Of a stretch of DNA of 64,000 nucleotides, positions 49,114-58,850 are shown piece by piece (within the stretch, counting starts at the first letter, position 1; every line of letters begins with the position of its first letter). Position numbers and translations under genes: made by a program. Source of the stretch: Synechococcus sp. ROS8604 (GTDB taxonomy: Bacteria > Cyanobacteriota > Cyanobacteriia > PCC-6307 > Cyanobiaceae); contig NZ_CP047946.1 of NCBI RefSeq assembly GCF_014279655.1, positions 2,108,001-2,172,000 on the forward strand, read 5' to 3'. The notes under the pieces are model-generated. The model was given only the letters and a program-made list of their open reading frames with translations, ran no database searches and had not been told where the DNA came from.

Positions 49114-50380
49114 GCGTTTAGGGCTGCTTTGGGGCATCACGGTCTTTGCGGGTGCAGGGGCGAGGCTGCTAGCGGCTTTATCCAATATCAATGGCGTGGT
49201 TTTGCTGTTGCTTTCAGGGCTGCTGATCGGGCGCTCTGGCCTAGGGCTCGTTGAGCCACTCGATCTCGGGCAAGGGCTACAAACCATCGTTGGACTGTTG
49301 GTGAGCTTGGTGTTGTTTGACGGAGGTCTCAACCTTCGTTTACCAGGGGACACGATTAAAGCCACCGTGCTTCGCATCTCAGTCCTGAGAATCTTCATTT
49401 CTCTTGGTGCGGGAATGCTTGCTGCGCACTGGCTCGCCGGCCTTGGATGGTCCTTGGCTGCAGTCTTTAGCGCCATCGTGCTGGCCACCGGGCCCACCGT
49501 GGTCACCCCGATCGTGAAACAAATCCGCTTAGCCCATCCCCTGGGAGATGTGCTGGAAGCGGAAGGACTGGTGCTCGAGCCCATTGGAGCGGTGTTGGCC
49601 CTGCTGCTCCTGGAACTCGCTTTAGGCGACTTGCACGGCTGGCGTGAATTAGCCCAGGGCTTGCTGGCACGCCTCGGAGGGGGAGTGCTCATTGGGGTCA
49701 CGGTTGGTTGGCTTTTATCTGAGGGGTTACGACGCCTGAAGTCTTCGCAACCCGTCGGATTGCGCCTACAGCTCACGCTTGGGGCGTTGTTCCTGATGTT
49801 TGGGATTGCCGAATGGCTCCTGCCTGAATCAGGGCTACCGGCATCCGTGGCCGCGGGCGTCGTGGTCGGTCGTCGATCAACCGAAGAAGCCGGTCAGCTC
49901 GATGAGCTGATCCGAGAATTGGCTGCACTCGCCATCACCATGCTGTTTCCGTTATTGGCAGCAGACGTGTCTTGGGCTGAGCTCAGTCCGCTTGGATGGG
50001 GCGGTGTGAGCTGCGTCTTGCTGCTCATGTTTGTAGTGCGACCAGTCGCCGTGAGTGTGGCCACAGTCGGTTTGCCCTTGGTGTGGCGACAAAAATTGTT
50101 TATGGCCTGGCTGGCTCCAAGAGGAATCGTCACAGCAGCTGTGGCCTCATTGTTTGCCATCCGCCTTGAGCAGGCTGGGATTTTGGGTGCAGGTCGGCTG
50201 CAAGGGTTGGTCTTCCTCACAATTTTGATGACCGTTGGCATCCAAGGCTTAACAGCGCAACCGTTGGCGCGCGTTCTTGGCTTGATTGCTGAGGGGCCAG
50301 AAGACTCTGACCCCACGGCATCTGCCTCGTCAGAGGCAGCGACGCAAGCGCTGCCGATCGTTCCCGAGTCTGGCCAGTAA
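49103..50380 (+). CDS. Cation:proton antiporter (CPA1/NhaP-like)
   Basis: 425 residues with about 12 predicted membrane helices. [29 protein letters not shown] (the characteristic Thr-Gly-Pro region of the ion site) and a C-terminal [18 protein letters not shown] are typical of CPA1 Na+/H+ antiporters. The usual cytosolic C-terminal nucleotide-binding domain is missing, only a short acidic tail remains. It may export Na+ in seawater. The final 51 bases overlap the convergent gltX gene. Confidence 0.87.
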   Translation: MTPERLGLLWGITVFAGAGARLLAALSNINGVVLLLLSGLLIGRSGLGLVEPLDLGQGLQTIVGLLVSLVLFDGGLNLRLPGDTIKATVLRISVLRIFISLGAGMLAAHWLAGLGWSLAAVFSAIVLATGPTVVTPIVKQIRLAHPLGDVLEAEGLVLEPIGAVLALLLLELALGDLHGWRELAQGLLARLGGGVLIGVTVGWLLSEGLRRLKSSQPVGLRLQLTLGALFLMFGIAEWLLPESGLPASVAAGVVVGRRSTEEAGQLDELIRELAALAITMLFPLLAADVSWAELSPLGWGGVSCVLLLMFVVRPVAVSVATVGLPLVWRQKLFMAWLAPRGIVTAAVASLFAIRLEQAGILGAGRLQGLVFLTILMTVGIQGLTAQPLARVLGLIAEGPEDSDPTASASSEAATQALPIVPESGQ

Positions 50381-51760
50381 CGCCCATGTGGTGATGAGGT
50401 CTGGCCCCTGCAGGCGCCCGAGCAACGCGGCCCTAAGACTCTTCATCAAGACGCCCTTTTTGACGTCAGCGGTGGCAGCCGCCTCTTTGAGCAAGGTTTG
50501 GGCGCGCTCAACATCGAGACCATCCCATGGATTCAGCTCAAGAACGGAGAGAAGTGCCTGAAGGGCAGGACGCGCTCCTGCTTGCTCCAGTTGCTTCAGT
50601 CCATCCTCTTCTAAGGAGGGCTCTTCAAAAAAGGGCTGGGCTTGGGTTACTCCGTCTTCAATCAAGGTGAGCGACGGTCCAAGCAAAACAGCTAAGTCGT
50701 TGGCCCAAACAGGATCGCTAGCAACCCAGCCTTGTTGCCGCCAGCGAGGTTCAAGAACTTCGAGAAGCTTTTCAGGCGAGCAACCATGCAAAACCTGGGC
50801 ATTGAGCCAGTTGAGCTTGTCCCAATCGAATTTGGCTCCTGCTTTGTTCACCCGATCAAAACTGAAAACGTCGGCTGCTTCCCGAAGCGTGAACCGTTCC
50901 TCCATCCCTTCCGGTACAGACCAACCGAGCAGTGTCATGTAATTGGCTAAGGCCTCTGCGGTGTAACCCATGGCCTGAAAATCACCAATGGAGGTCACGC
51001 CATCACGCTTCGACAGCTTTCGACCCTCTGGATTGAGGATTAAGGGAGTATGCGCAAACGTTGGGCAGGTCAACCCAAGCGCCTGATAAAGCAAAAGTTG
51101 CTTGGCCGTATTGGCAATGTGATCCTCACCTCGAATCACGTGGCTGATGGCCATAGCGGCATCATCAACCACGACCACGAGGTTGTAGAGGGGGTCACCA
51201 ACCGTGTTGGCAGGAGCGCGTCTGGCGATCACCATGTCACCGCCAAGATCCGCTCCTCGCCATTGCATCGGACCGCGCACCATATCGGTCCAAACAATGG
51301 TGGCTTCGTCATCAATGCGAAAACGGATCACCGCCTCTCGCCCTTCAGCCCGATAGGCCTCCTCTTGTTCATCACTGAGATGGCGATGACGGTTGTCGTA
51401 CCGGGGTGGCTTCCCTGAAGCCCTCTGCGCTTCACGCATGGCATCCAATTCTTGCTCGCTGGCATAACAGCGATAGGCAAGACCTTGATCGAGCAATTGC
51501 CTGATCGCCTGTCGATGGGATTCAATCAGCTCGCTTTGGATGACCGGTTCCTCATCCCAGTCCAGGCCAAGCCAGTGCAAGCCATCAAGAATGTTTTTTG
51601 TGAACTCTGGCTTGGATCGCTCTTTATCGGTGTCCTCAATTCTCAGCAAAAATTGGCCATTTTGGTGTCGGGCAAACAGCCAATTAAAAACAGCTGTGCG
51701 AGCCGTTCCGATATGCAACGTGCCGGTGGGGCTTGGGGCCAGACGAACGCGAACCGTCAC
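50330..51760 (-). CDS. gltX: Glutamyl-tRNA synthetase
   Basis: 476 residues, class I aminoacyl-tRNA synthetase. HIGTART is the HIGH-type motif close to the N-terminus, and KLSKRDG is the KMSKS-type motif. [15 protein letters not shown] and the anticodon-binding C-terminus are in place. It loads glutamate on tRNA-Glu; in cyanobacteria it is commonly non-discriminating and also charges tRNA-Gln. It is near the tRNA-Asp gene, with the paralogue gluQRS at 61.8 kb. Confidence 0.96.
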   Translation of the reverse strand: MTVRVRLAPSPTGTLHIGTARTAVFNWLFARHQNGQFLLRIEDTDKERSKPEFTKNILDGLHWLGLDWDEEPVIQSELIESHRQAIRQLLDQGLAYRCYASEQELDAMREAQRASGKPPRYDNRHRHLSDEQEEAYRAEGREAVIRFRIDDEATIVWTDMVRGPMQWRGADLGGDMVIARRAPANTVGDPLYNLVVVVDDAAMAISHVIRGEDHIANTAKQLLLYQALGLTCPTFAHTPLILNPEGRKLSKRDGVTSIGDFQAMGYTAEALANYMTLLGWSVPEGMEERFTLREAADVFSFDRVNKAGAKFDWDKLNWLNAQVLHGCSPEKLLEVLEPRWRQQGWVASDPVWANDLAVLLGPSLTLIEDGVTQAQPFFEEPSLEEDGLKQLEQAGARPALQALLSVLELNPWDGLDVERAQTLLKEAAATADVKKGVLMKSLRAALLGRLQGPDLITTWALLARLGNDRQRLRRCL

Positions 51761-51779
51761 TAAGCCGGGAGAATGAAAA

Positions 51780-51853
51780 CGGGACCGACGGGATTCGAAC
51801 CCGCAACTTCCGCCGTGACAGGGCGGTGCTCTAACCGATTGAACTACGGTCCC
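51780..51853 (-). tRNA. tRNA-Asp (GTC)
   Basis: Minus strand: acceptor GGGACCG with CGGTCCC, D arm with TTCAATCGGTTAGAGCA, anticodon stem CCGCC/GGCGG with loop CTGTCAC giving the anticodon GTC, and T arm GCGGGTTCGAATCCCGT. The discriminator is G. The CCA end is not encoded. Its 3' end is 19 bases upstream of gltX on the same strand, so they may be co-transcribed. Confidence 0.95.
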
Positions 51854-52209
51854 AGGTTGAAATCAATAGAAGGAGCTTTGCCCACAAAGAGTGACCTTTG
51901 CCGCTCGCGCGACTTGGTCAGTATCAACTGCCGCCCTGCCCTCCGTCAACACACTGGTAGGGACACCAACGTTTTCTGAGCTTCCTCCTGTGATCTGCCA
52001 TTGGAGGGTCTGGACGACACAGCCTCTTCAATGGCCAAAGACGTCACCAAACGCTTGGAGAATGAGACACGGAACAGTTCAAGCCATGGATGGGCACACT
52101 CCACCCTGGAGGGGAGATCAAACCCATTCCACGAAAGGCGCAGAAGCAAACAAAAAAAATCCTCCCTCTGCGAGGAGGATGAAAGATGAGGCAAAGCCAA
52201 AAATGCGGC

Positions 52210-52398
52210 TCAGGGACGGAATCCAGCTGGTTCGATCAAACGCACTTGATTCCCTCGAGCCGTGAATTCACGGCCTTGGTCGCTTTGAACGACGACTCGT
52301 CCACCGGACTTGACGCGAATCACTCGTGCACGAACCCAGCCGAGAGCGGCTGATTCGAGCACTTTGACCACATCACCAGGTTGAAGATCCAACTCCAT
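52210..52398 (-). CDS. Small SH3-like hypothetical protein
   Basis: 62 residues. The sequence has a beta-barrel feel (LQPGDVVKVLESAALGWVRARVIRVKSGGRVVVQSDQG and the C-terminal VRLIEPAGF), similar to KOW/SH3-like small folds. No family is recognised. The ATG at 52398 is used because upstream codons run through the tRNA-Trp gene. It may bind nucleic acid or protein; this is not demonstrable from sequence. Confidence 0.6.
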   Translation of the reverse strand: MELDLQPGDVVKVLESAALGWVRARVIRVKSGGRVVVQSDQGREFTARGNQVRLIEPAGFRP

Positions 52399-52437
52399 GC
52401 TCGAAATCAGGAAAACTGCAAGTAAGGGGTCATCGGA

Positions 52438-52510
52438 CGCGCCGTGGAGGACTTGAACCCCCGACATCAGGTTTTGGAGACCTGCGTTCTACCAACTGAA
52501 CTAACGGCGC
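52438..52510 (-). tRNA. tRNA-Trp (CCA)
   Basis: Minus strand: acceptor GCGCCGT with ACGGCGC, D arm TTCAGTTGGTAGAAC, anticodon stem CAGGT/ACCTG with loop CTCCAAA giving anticodon CCA, and T arm CGGGGGTTCAAGTCCTC. The discriminator is G; CCA is not encoded. It follows rplS on the same strand. Confidence 0.94.
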
Positions 52511-52528
52511 AAGGCGATGAACCCCTCA

Positions 52529-52547
52529 GCCATCGAAAAACGATGGC
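52529..52547 (-). promoter_or_regulatory. Hairpin between rplS and tRNA-Trp
   Basis: GCCATCG, loop of five T, CGATGGC on the minus strand. A 7-pair stem with no T-run after it. It could be a processing or weak stop site between the L19 mRNA and the tRNA. Confidence 0.5.
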
Positions 52548-52570
52548 ATTAATTCGTTGAAGCGAAAGCC

Positions 52571-53029
52571 TCAGCGATCGAAGCGCTGCTTCACGCGAGT
52601 GGCCTTGCCCACCCGGTCCCGCAGATAAAAGAGCTTCGCACGCCTTACTTTACCGCGACGCTCAATCTTCACTGACGCCACTTGTGGGCTGTGGAGCATA
52701 AAAACACGCTCAACGCCAATGCCCTGGAAGATGCGTCGCACCGTGATCGTCTGATTGAGACTTCCATGGCGCTTAGCGATCACAACGCCCTCATAGGGCT
52801 GGACACGCTCCTTATTGCCTTCGCTGATGCGAACACCAACACGCACGGTGTCGCCGACGTAGATCTCAGGAAGATCGCTCTTCAACTGAGCGTCCTCGAA
52901 TTCCTTAATCAGTGCTGAAGCACTCATTTTCTTCGAATCTTTCGCCGTTGATTTTTCAGCAACAGCAGTTGTACCGCTGGTCGCCTCAGTGGCGACGTCC
53001 ACAGACGTCTCTATCGGGTCCACTGCCAT
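52571..53029 (-). CDS. rplS: 50S ribosomal protein L19
   Basis: 152 residues. The core starts near residue 35: [36 protein letters not shown], then [35 protein letters not shown] and a C-terminal [22 protein letters not shown]. The first 35 residues are an unconserved Thr/Ala extension. L19 sits at the interface of 30S and 50S subunits. The ATG at 53029 is used; ATG 52926 gives the conserved core alone. Confidence 0.95.
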   Translation of the reverse strand: MAVDPIETSVDVATEATSGTTAVAEKSTAKDSKKMSASALIKEFEDAQLKSDLPEIYVGDTVRVGVRISEGNKERVQPYEGVVIAKRHGSLNQTITVRRIFQGIGVERVFMLHSPQVASVKIERRGKVRRAKLFYLRDRVGKATRVKQRFDR

Positions 53030-53061
53030 CCCAGCTCCTGGTAACACGCCAAACAACCACC

Positions 53062-53388
53062 TTAACCCCCAGCCTCCTTCCTTGACGCGATCCACTGCCT
53101 CCGAACGTTTTGCAGAAGAAGCCAGGACCCCGTCGCCAACATCCACAAAAGGCCAACCGCGTTGAGCAGGACGACGACTGGTTCGAGGGCAGGCCCCAAC
53201 CACTCGCCCTCATGGATCGTCATCAACCAATGGACTTGGTCACGGCTCACCCCCCCCCAGTCCTTCGCCAACCGATAGGTCACTCCGGTACTAACGGTGA
53301 CCAGCAAAGGGAGCACAACGAGAGGAGCCACCCAGCGATGCAATTGGCGTACGCGAACCAACAAGCGGGCCACCGTCGATCCCTCCAT
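53062..53388 (-). CDS. Small membrane protein, PepSY-TM-like
   Basis: 108 residues with two membrane helices ([20 protein letters not shown] and [23 protein letters not shown]). [18 protein letters not shown] resembles the first helix of PepSY-associated TM proteins, where the His might be heme-related. It is probably a truncated relative. The gene is 32 bases upstream of rplS, on the same strand. Confidence 0.65.
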   Translation of the reverse strand: MEGSTVARLLVRVRQLHRWVAPLVVLPLLVTVSTGVTYRLAKDWGGVSRDQVHWLMTIHEGEWLGPALEPVVVLLNAVGLLWMLATGSWLLLQNVRRQWIASRKEAGG

Positions 53389-53478
53389 TGCATTGATAGC
53401 GTGACAGGAAGACTGTCTGTGGAGCGTCCGCTGTTGCGGCCTGCTTTAACGGCCTGAAACAAGAAACGCTGAAACTCG

Positions 53479-54318
53479 ATGAATTTGTTTGCTGACCTCC
53501 TCGCCTCCACAAAAGCTTCCACCGTTACAGCCACAGGACCGCGCATCCAGCAGAGACGCGGCGTGGAAATCAAGTCAGCTCGCGAGCTGAAAATCATGGC
53601 GAAAGCCAGTTCGATCGTCGCCACTGTTTTGCGCGAAATCATGGAGCTGGTTGAACCTGGCCAGACCACTGGCGATCTCGACGCCCATGCCGAGCGCCGC
53701 ATCAGGGAAATGGGTGCAACCCCCAGTTTCATGGGTTACCACGGCTTCCCTGCAAGCATCTGCGCCAGCATCAACAACGAGGTGGTGCACGGCATCCCCA
53801 GCAACAAACGGGTCATCCATGCTGGCGATCTCCTCAAAGTGGATACGGGGGCCTATTTCGACGGCTACCACGGGGATAGCTGCATCACCGTTTGCGTCGG
53901 CGACGTCTCGGAAGAAGCACGAAAGCTCAGTCGTGTCGCTCAGGAATCACTGATGGCTGGACTCTCCCAGATCCGTGCCGGGAATACGCTTCTCGACATC
54001 GCTGGAGCCGTTGAAGACCACGTCAAAGCCAATCACTTCAGCGTGGTGGAGGATTACACCGGCCATGGAGTCGGACGGAATCTCCATGAAGAGCCATCGG
54101 TGTTCAACTTCCGAACGGACGAGCTTCCCAACGTCAAATTGCGCCCAGGAATGACGCTCGCCGTTGAGCCCATTCTCAACGCAGGAAGCAATGCTTGCCG
54201 CACCCTTAAAGACCGCTGGACCGTCGTCACCAAGGATGGAAGTCTTTCCGCTCAGTGGGAGCACACCATCGTGGTGACCTCTGATGGTTGCGAGATCCTC
54301 ACCGATCGGGGGGATTGA
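53479..54318 (+). CDS. map: Methionine aminopeptidase, type I
   Basis: 279 residues. Metal ligands are visible in [16 protein letters not shown] (two Asp), [13 protein letters not shown] (His), AVEPIL (Glu) and [10 protein letters not shown] (Glu). [22 protein letters not shown] holds the catalytic His region. The first 30 residues are an N-terminal extension. It removes the initiator methionine in the cytosol. The 3' end overlaps the convergent SDR gene by 20 bases. Confidence 0.96.
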   Translation: MNLFADLLASTKASTVTATGPRIQQRRGVEIKSARELKIMAKASSIVATVLREIMELVEPGQTTGDLDAHAERRIREMGATPSFMGYHGFPASICASINNEVVHGIPSNKRVIHAGDLLKVDTGAYFDGYHGDSCITVCVGDVSEEARKLSRVAQESLMAGLSQIRAGNTLLDIAGAVEDHVKANHFSVVEDYTGHGVGRNLHEEPSVFNFRTDELPNVKLRPGMTLAVEPILNAGSNACRTLKDRWTVVTKDGSLSAQWEHTIVVTSDGCEILTDRGD

Positions 54319-55066
54319 TCTTCAAAGCGCGGCAATAAATCCTTCGAATCAGTTCGATGGAGGGCATTAGAAGGTAGGTAAGAGGATTGGGGGTGACGAT
54401 GATCAAGTTCACCCCAAGGCTTGCTTGCCAAAGCACCTGCTTAGCGACAAAACCAGACGTCATCATCCCAATCGGGTTGAGATTGGAGCGAAACGGCCCG
54501 AGGATCAGTTTGCGAAGCCTTAATGCCTCACGCTGCTCCGCGTCACGGTTATTCCAACGCGAGCTGACCAACTCACCGATTAGTCGCTTGCTCAATTCAT
54601 AGCCAGGGCTCAAGGCCGGTTGGATCTCGGCCTCTGACGTGTTGACCCAGAGCTCCCTTGGCGGTTCGCGGTTGAGATCTTGATCGGCGATGGTCTCGAA
54701 CTGCTGCATCAAACGCCAATGGCTGAATGCATTCACCTCAAGGGCTTTGGAGAGAGTGTCTGGGCACTGGTCACCACCAGGGTTGATGCCGTGGTTCAAA
54801 ACCAGCACATCAACACCCTTGAGAATGGGCTCCAGCTGACACTCATCTCCGCAAGACCAACGAACCCACTCTTGAGCTTCATCAGGCGACGCATGAGCTT
54901 GGGGGCGCAGACGATGACTGAAAGCAATCACCCAGGCGCCCTCAGCAATCAAAGCCTTGGTTAAGGCACGGCCCAGCGCGCCACTCGCTCCCGTGATTCC
55001 CACTGTTCGCCCGGACCAACGCCCTGACAGGGGAGCCGCGGAGGAGGGAGATGCCTGTTTGGCCAT
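54299..55066 (-). CDS. SDR family oxidoreductase
   Basis: 255 residues. The NAD(P) loop is [32 protein letters not shown] is the NNAG-type line, the catalytic Ser is probably in [10 protein letters not shown], and YELSK contains the Tyr-Lys pair. The C-terminus is longer and hydrophobic ([30 protein letters not shown]), which resembles the SDR part of cyanobacterial sterol-desaturase/SDR fusion proteins. The substrate is unknown. Confidence 0.82.
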   Translation of the reverse strand: MAKQASPSSAAPLSGRWSGRTVGITGASGALGRALTKALIAEGAWVIAFSHRLRPQAHASPDEAQEWVRWSCGDECQLEPILKGVDVLVLNHGINPGGDQCPDTLSKALEVNAFSHWRLMQQFETIADQDLNREPPRELWVNTSEAEIQPALSPGYELSKRLIGELVSSRWNNRDAEQREALRLRKLILGPFRSNLNPIGMMTSGFVAKQVLWQASLGVNLIIVTPNPLTYLLMPSIELIRRIYCRALKINPPDR

Positions 55067-55190
55067 GAGAGGGAATTGGGATCAGGGGAGGAAGCAACCT
55101 GGACGAAACCATTCACACCTTCGCCGGCCCAACGATGACAGCACAACGGGGCTTGACCTCTAAATTGCTGAATACGCCGGGATCTCCTGC

Positions 55191-56273
55191 ATGGGCAACA
55201 CACTGCTGATCGGATCCTGTGAGCCGTTCAGCGGCAAATCCGCTCTCGTACTCGGATTATCCCGCCATCTCCTGTCTGAAGGCCGCACTGTGCGCTTTGG
55301 CAAACCACTCGCCACAAGTCTTGAGTGGACGGCCAAAGGGTCTCCTTTGCCCGATCCATTGATTGATGACGATGTGCGTTTCGTTGGCACAACCCTTGGG
55401 CTCGATGAGACCCGCTTGATTCCATCCCTCCATCTGCTCTCTCCAGAGACCGCAGACACCCGTCTGAGACAGGGCAATTTGGAGGCGGGAACCGGGCTCG
55501 AGATGTTGTTGAAGGATCTACAAAACGATCAAGACAGCTTCACAATGCTCGAAGCGGCAGGAAGTCTGCACGAGGGTCTGATGTATGGCCTCAGCCTCGT
55601 ACAACTCGCTGAAGGACTATCTGCTCCAGTGATTCTGGTGCATCTTTGGCAAGACAGCCGCAGCGTGGATGCCCTCCTCGCAGCCCAGCATCAGCTCGGC
55701 GATCGACTAGCCGGTGTTGTTTTGAATGCGGTGACACCTGATGAAGTCGAAGAATTGAATCAACACGTGGTGCCGGCTCTTCAGGCACTGGGATTAAAGG
55801 TCTTCGGGGTGATGCCCAGATCTCCCCTTCTACGTAGCGTCACCGTTGGAGAGCTGGTGAGACGTCTTGATGCGCGAGTGATTTGTTGCAAAGAACGCCT
55901 CGAACTCCTGGTTGAGACCCTGAGTATCGGAGCCATGAATGTGAATTCAGCAATGGAATTCTTCAGGCGTCGGCGCAACATGGCTGTTGTGACAGGCGCT
56001 GATCGCACCGATATTCAGCTGGCAGCACTCGAGGCCTCAACGCAGTGCCTGATCCTCACCGGCGCTGGAGAGCCTCTCCCCCAACTGGTCAATCGTGCCG
56101 ATGAATTGGAGGTCCCCCTTCTGAAGGTTGAGCACGACACGCTGGCCACGGTTGAAGTGATTGAACAGGCCTTCGGACATGTGCGTCTCCACGAAACAGT
56201 GAAGGCCACCTATGCCTTCCGACTCGTTGAAGAGCACTGCCAGCTGAGCGAATTGTTTCGTGCCGTTAGCTGA
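55191..56273 (+). CDS. Phosphotransacetylase-like protein (BioD-like plus DRTGG)
   Basis: 360 residues. The N-terminal domain has a P-loop-type start LIGSCEPFSGKSALVLGLSRHL, as in BioD / CobQ-like and the N-terminal domain of long phosphate acetyltransferases. A DRTGG domain follows (RRNMAVVTGADRTDIQLAALEASTQCLILTG). The catalytic PTA_PTB domain of a full Pta is absent. Cyanobacterial members are annotated as phosphotransacetylase family, but the enzymatic role is unproven. It precedes the DprA-like gene by 71 bases. Confidence 0.82.
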   Translation: MGNTLLIGSCEPFSGKSALVLGLSRHLLSEGRTVRFGKPLATSLEWTAKGSPLPDPLIDDDVRFVGTTLGLDETRLIPSLHLLSPETADTRLRQGNLEAGTGLEMLLKDLQNDQDSFTMLEAAGSLHEGLMYGLSLVQLAEGLSAPVILVHLWQDSRSVDALLAAQHQLGDRLAGVVLNAVTPDEVEELNQHVVPALQALGLKVFGVMPRSPLLRSVTVGELVRRLDARVICCKERLELLVETLSIGAMNVNSAMEFFRRRRNMAVVTGADRTDIQLAALEASTQCLILTGAGEPLPQLVNRADELEVPLLKVEHDTLATVEVIEQAFGHVRLHETVKATYAFRLVEEHCQLSELFRAVS

Positions 56274-56344
56274 GCGTTTGCGGATCGATCACCTGGGCAC
56301 ACCTCTCTCGAGGGGCGCTGCTAGCGTTTGAAACTGCCAGTGGG

Positions 56345-56863
56345 ATGTCATTGAGCCGCTCTCTTGATCTTCCTGCACTCGACAGGGTCGACACACTTGC
56401 CCAAGAACTTGCCCTTCTACAGGACAAGGGGAAGCGGAGAATTGCCATTCTTGGCAGCCGCCACGTGCCGGTCGTCGCGATTCATCTCGTAGAACTGATC
56501 TCTCGGTCCTTGGCACAAGAGGGGCATACGTTGCTGACCTCGGGGTCTCAGGGTGTCAATGCAGCCGTGATTCGGGGGGTCTTAGCCGTTGATCGCGAGC
56601 GACTCACCGTGCTGCTCCCCCAGAGTCTCGATCGACAAGTCCCGGAAATTCGAGACCAGCTAGATCAGGTTCTCCATCTGATCGAAAAACCTGAGCATGA
56701 CGATCTGCCGTTGCCCATCGCCAGCAGTCTCTGCAATCAAGAGATCATCAACCGTTGTGATCAATTGATCTGTCTCGCATTTCATGACAGCGAAACACTC
56801 CTTGCTAGCTGCAGATGTGCAGAAGACATGGGGAAAGTGGTCAGTCTTCTGTTTTTCGATTAA
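56345..56863 (+). CDS. DprA-like / DNA recombination-mediator-type Rossmann protein
   Basis: 172 residues. The protein resembles the DprA Rossmann core: RIAILGSRHVPVVAIHLVELISRSLAQEGHTLLTSGSQGVNAAVIRGVLAVDRERLTVLLPQSL, with a glycine-rich loop TSGSQGVNAA in the place of the nucleotide/phosphate loop. It is shorter than DprA (no SAM or winged domain). Cyanobacterial homologues are often labelled DNA recombination-mediator protein A. It could act in transformation or be a nucleotide hydrolase of the LOG type. Confidence 0.75.
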   Translation: MSLSRSLDLPALDRVDTLAQELALLQDKGKRRIAILGSRHVPVVAIHLVELISRSLAQEGHTLLTSGSQGVNAAVIRGVLAVDRERLTVLLPQSLDRQVPEIRDQLDQVLHLIEKPEHDDLPLPIASSLCNQEIINRCDQLICLAFHDSETLLASCRCAEDMGKVVSLLFFD

Positions 56864-56900
56864 TCGGTTTCGATCCGTTGAGGGCTGCTCGCTGAGGCGG

Positions 56901-57356
56901 TCATGCCGATTGAAGAAGAGCTTTCAGGCCTTCCACGTACAAAATGCCTGTGCAGAAGAGCGCCGACGCCCAGCACAAGCCTCGTAAAGGCGCAATGTTG
57001 CTGACGTAAGCACCGATATAAACAAGTCGCAGGATGGGCTGAATGAGGGCCACAACGGCCGCTATATCTGGCAAAGGTCCTGTTTGAAGAGCGGCGATTA
57101 AAGCCAACAAAGCAGCAGGAGCATGAAGACCAAACGCTTCAAAACTGTTCTGATGGGCCCAACTGGCCCGCTTCCCCCACGCGGGCAGGCGATCAAACAT
57201 CGCCCTTGGCGCATTCATGTCAGTCATGGTGAAGTCAGCCTGGGAGCGCGCCGCACCTAGAGGAACAATGCTGACAATCACAACCGCGCCAGCCAGCACA
57301 AGCGACCAGGCATAGGGAGCTGCTGGAACAGCCGTCAACAAAGCAATTAGATCCAT
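56901..57356 (-). CDS. MAPEG family membrane protein
   Basis: 151 residues with four predicted membrane helices. FDRLPAWGKRASWAHQNSFEAFGLHAPAALLALIAAL matches the MAPEG core (R-x-x-x-A-x-x-N-x-x-E-x-x pattern, where the Asn-Glu pair binds glutathione). MAPEG enzymes catalyse glutathione-dependent steps on lipophilic substrates. The cyanobacterial members are small and uncharacterised. Confidence 0.85.
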   Translation of the reverse strand: MDLIALLTAVPAAPYAWSLVLAGAVVIVSIVPLGAARSQADFTMTDMNAPRAMFDRLPAWGKRASWAHQNSFEAFGLHAPAALLALIAALQTGPLPDIAAVVALIQPILRLVYIGAYVSNIAPLRGLCWASALFCTGILYVEGLKALLQSA

Positions 57357-57518
57357 GGGCCAGCCAAATACAAATCCTTTCTAAACAGCCATCTTCTGGA
57401 TTGTGATGTCGTTCCACTACCCAAGACGCCTTATCCCTGCCCTGACAACGCAGGGGTATGCCGCCACACCAGCCCTTCTTCCCTCCATTGTTTTCAACTT
57501 TTCAGCAAGAAAAGCTTA

Positions 57519-57545
57519 AAAATGCGCCATCAAGTGGCGCATTAC
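57519..57545 (-). terminator. Rho-independent terminator after the DUF3288 gene
   Basis: On the minus strand AATGCGCCA, loop CTTGA, TGGCGCATT, then a T-run (TTTTT). The stem is a perfect nine pairs and starts 5 bases beyond the DUF3288 stop. Confidence 0.9.
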
Positions 57546-57549
57546 ATAG

Positions 57550-57867
57550 TCATGGGGCATCCGAATCGCTGACATCCGATCCAGAACCAACCTCATCATT
57601 GAGACTTTGACCTGGACGCCAACCGCTGGCCCAGATCTCTCTGCATTGACGATTAAGTGTGTCGCGAGTGAAGCCCCAACCAGCGACAACTTTCTGCAAG
57701 TCTGTCTTGATGTCATCAGCCCCAGGGAAGTCTCCATAACGCGTCGCAAGTCTTGCTGCGGACGTCAGCTGGTCGGGGCCAGGAACTCCTTCAAAACCAA
57801 GCAAAGAGTCCAAAACATCTCGATCCGATGCATAAAGCGGATGAGTTTGCTGAATGTCTTCTGCCAT
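57550..57867 (-). CDS. DUF3288 family protein
   Basis: 105 residues. The DUF3288 pattern is seen in HPLYASDRDVLDSLLGFEG, ARLATRYGDFPGADDIKTDLQKVVAGWGFTRDTLNRQCREIWASGW. It is a cyanobacteria-specific family with no known function. The gene ends in a clean terminator. Confidence 0.88.
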   Translation of the reverse strand: MAEDIQQTHPLYASDRDVLDSLLGFEGVPGPDQLTSAARLATRYGDFPGADDIKTDLQKVVAGWGFTRDTLNRQCREIWASGWRPGQSLNDEVGSGSDVSDSDAP

Positions 57868-58032
57868 AAAGGGTTGGGTCTACAAGCGACGAAGCACAAA
57901 GGACCAGACATCCCTGGTGATACTCAAGCGCATTGAGATCTACACCGTAAAGCGATCAACCAAGGTCAACCAAGGGAACCCCAGTGGTGACTGAACCAGG
58001 TCATCGACTGATGTAGCACCTGTTAAGCACCA

Positions 58033-58161
58033 TCAAAGGGCTGGGTATGCACTCATGACACCCCAGCCAATCAAGGCAGCGATGCTGCCCCAAACCAAAA
58101 GGGATGCGCCAAGCAAACGAAATCTGTTTTCATTCTTTGGAAGTACGAGCTGACGATCCAT
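58033..58161 (-). CDS. Small membrane peptide, hypothetical
   Basis: 42 residues from ATG 58161. One membrane helix (LLGASLLVWGSIAALIGWGVMSAY) follows a polar N-terminus (MDRQLVLPKNENRFR). No family recognised. A frame extension to 58215 exists with a different start. The Asn/Arg-then-helix layout is common for small thylakoid or plasma membrane proteins of cyanobacteria, but it remains unverified. Confidence 0.5.
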   Translation of the reverse strand: MDRQLVLPKNENRFRLLGASLLVWGSIAALIGWGVMSAYPAL

Positions 58162-58286
58162 TCGATTTTGTTCACAACCCCTTTGATGACAACGCCCGAC
58201 AATGGTCGCAAGCAATTCACAGGGTTAGCTGACAAAGATGTCAAGATGAAAGAGCGTGTCTACCTTGCACGAAACGTGAGATCGAC

Positions 58287-58448
58287 ATGGGCTTCGACAA
58301 AGGAGATAAATTCATCGATGACGCGAAGCAACGCGCCCACGATGCAATTGGAGAATCCAATCCAAAACTCACATCTCTAGAAAAAGGCTTTTTGCACGCC
58401 ATGAAGCGACGTGAGGCCCGCGAAAAGCATGCCAGGAAAGGAAGCTGA
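58287..58448 (+). CDS. Small soluble peptide, hypothetical
   Basis: 53 residues: it starts MGFDKGDKFIDDAKQRAHDA and ends HAMKRREAREKHARKGS. It is strongly helical and rich in Lys, Arg, Asp and Glu, with no membrane segment. No family recognised. A purine-rich GTGAG lies 10 bases upstream, a weak Shine-Dalgarno. An alternative overlapping frame (58168-58380) has a less protein-like composition. Short length makes it easy to miss, so it is reported with moderate confidence. Confidence 0.5.
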   Translation: MGFDKGDKFIDDAKQRAHDAIGESNPKLTSLEKGFLHAMKRREAREKHARKGS

Positions 58449-58850
58449 GACGCTCCAAATAGGGACAAGGCACCAACGGTCATATTTTTCCAACCACAAT
58501 AGAAGAGGCGCAGATATTCGCAGACTTATCAATGAGTTCTGCAGTGAATCTATCTCCACTATCTTCTGACGAACAACCGGCTGTATATCTCGCACGGACT
58601 TTCTTACTGCATAGGATGCTATTGAATCGTTTCGCATGCGTCATCAAGCCAGCAACTGATCGCTTTGCACCCATGCGCTAGCTCGACCTCTCTCATCAGA
58701 TCGCCATCGCATCGGCTATTTCAAGAGGCAATCTGAAGAGCGAAAAGACTGTGGCAACTGGCTTTGAATGCTTTTGGATTTGATAGGGCATGCCAAGAAT
58801 GTTTTAAATCCACAAAATCCCATTACGATGTCAAGCCGTCTAGGAATGAG
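58449..58850. other. 402-base gap with no supported gene
   Basis: The minus strand has an open frame at 58480-58674 (64 codons) with three cysteines in a pattern CSKKVRARYTAGCSS...ICASS, which looks like the remnant or start of a secreted protein but lacks a signal peptide. Nothing else is convincing. It may hold a decayed gene or regulatory RNA. Confidence 0.3.

Noticed and set aside
58168-58380. Plus-strand frame of 70 codons overlapping the 53-residue peptide.
   Set aside because: Its composition is less protein-like and it lacks a ribosome site. The overlapping charged peptide is preferred.
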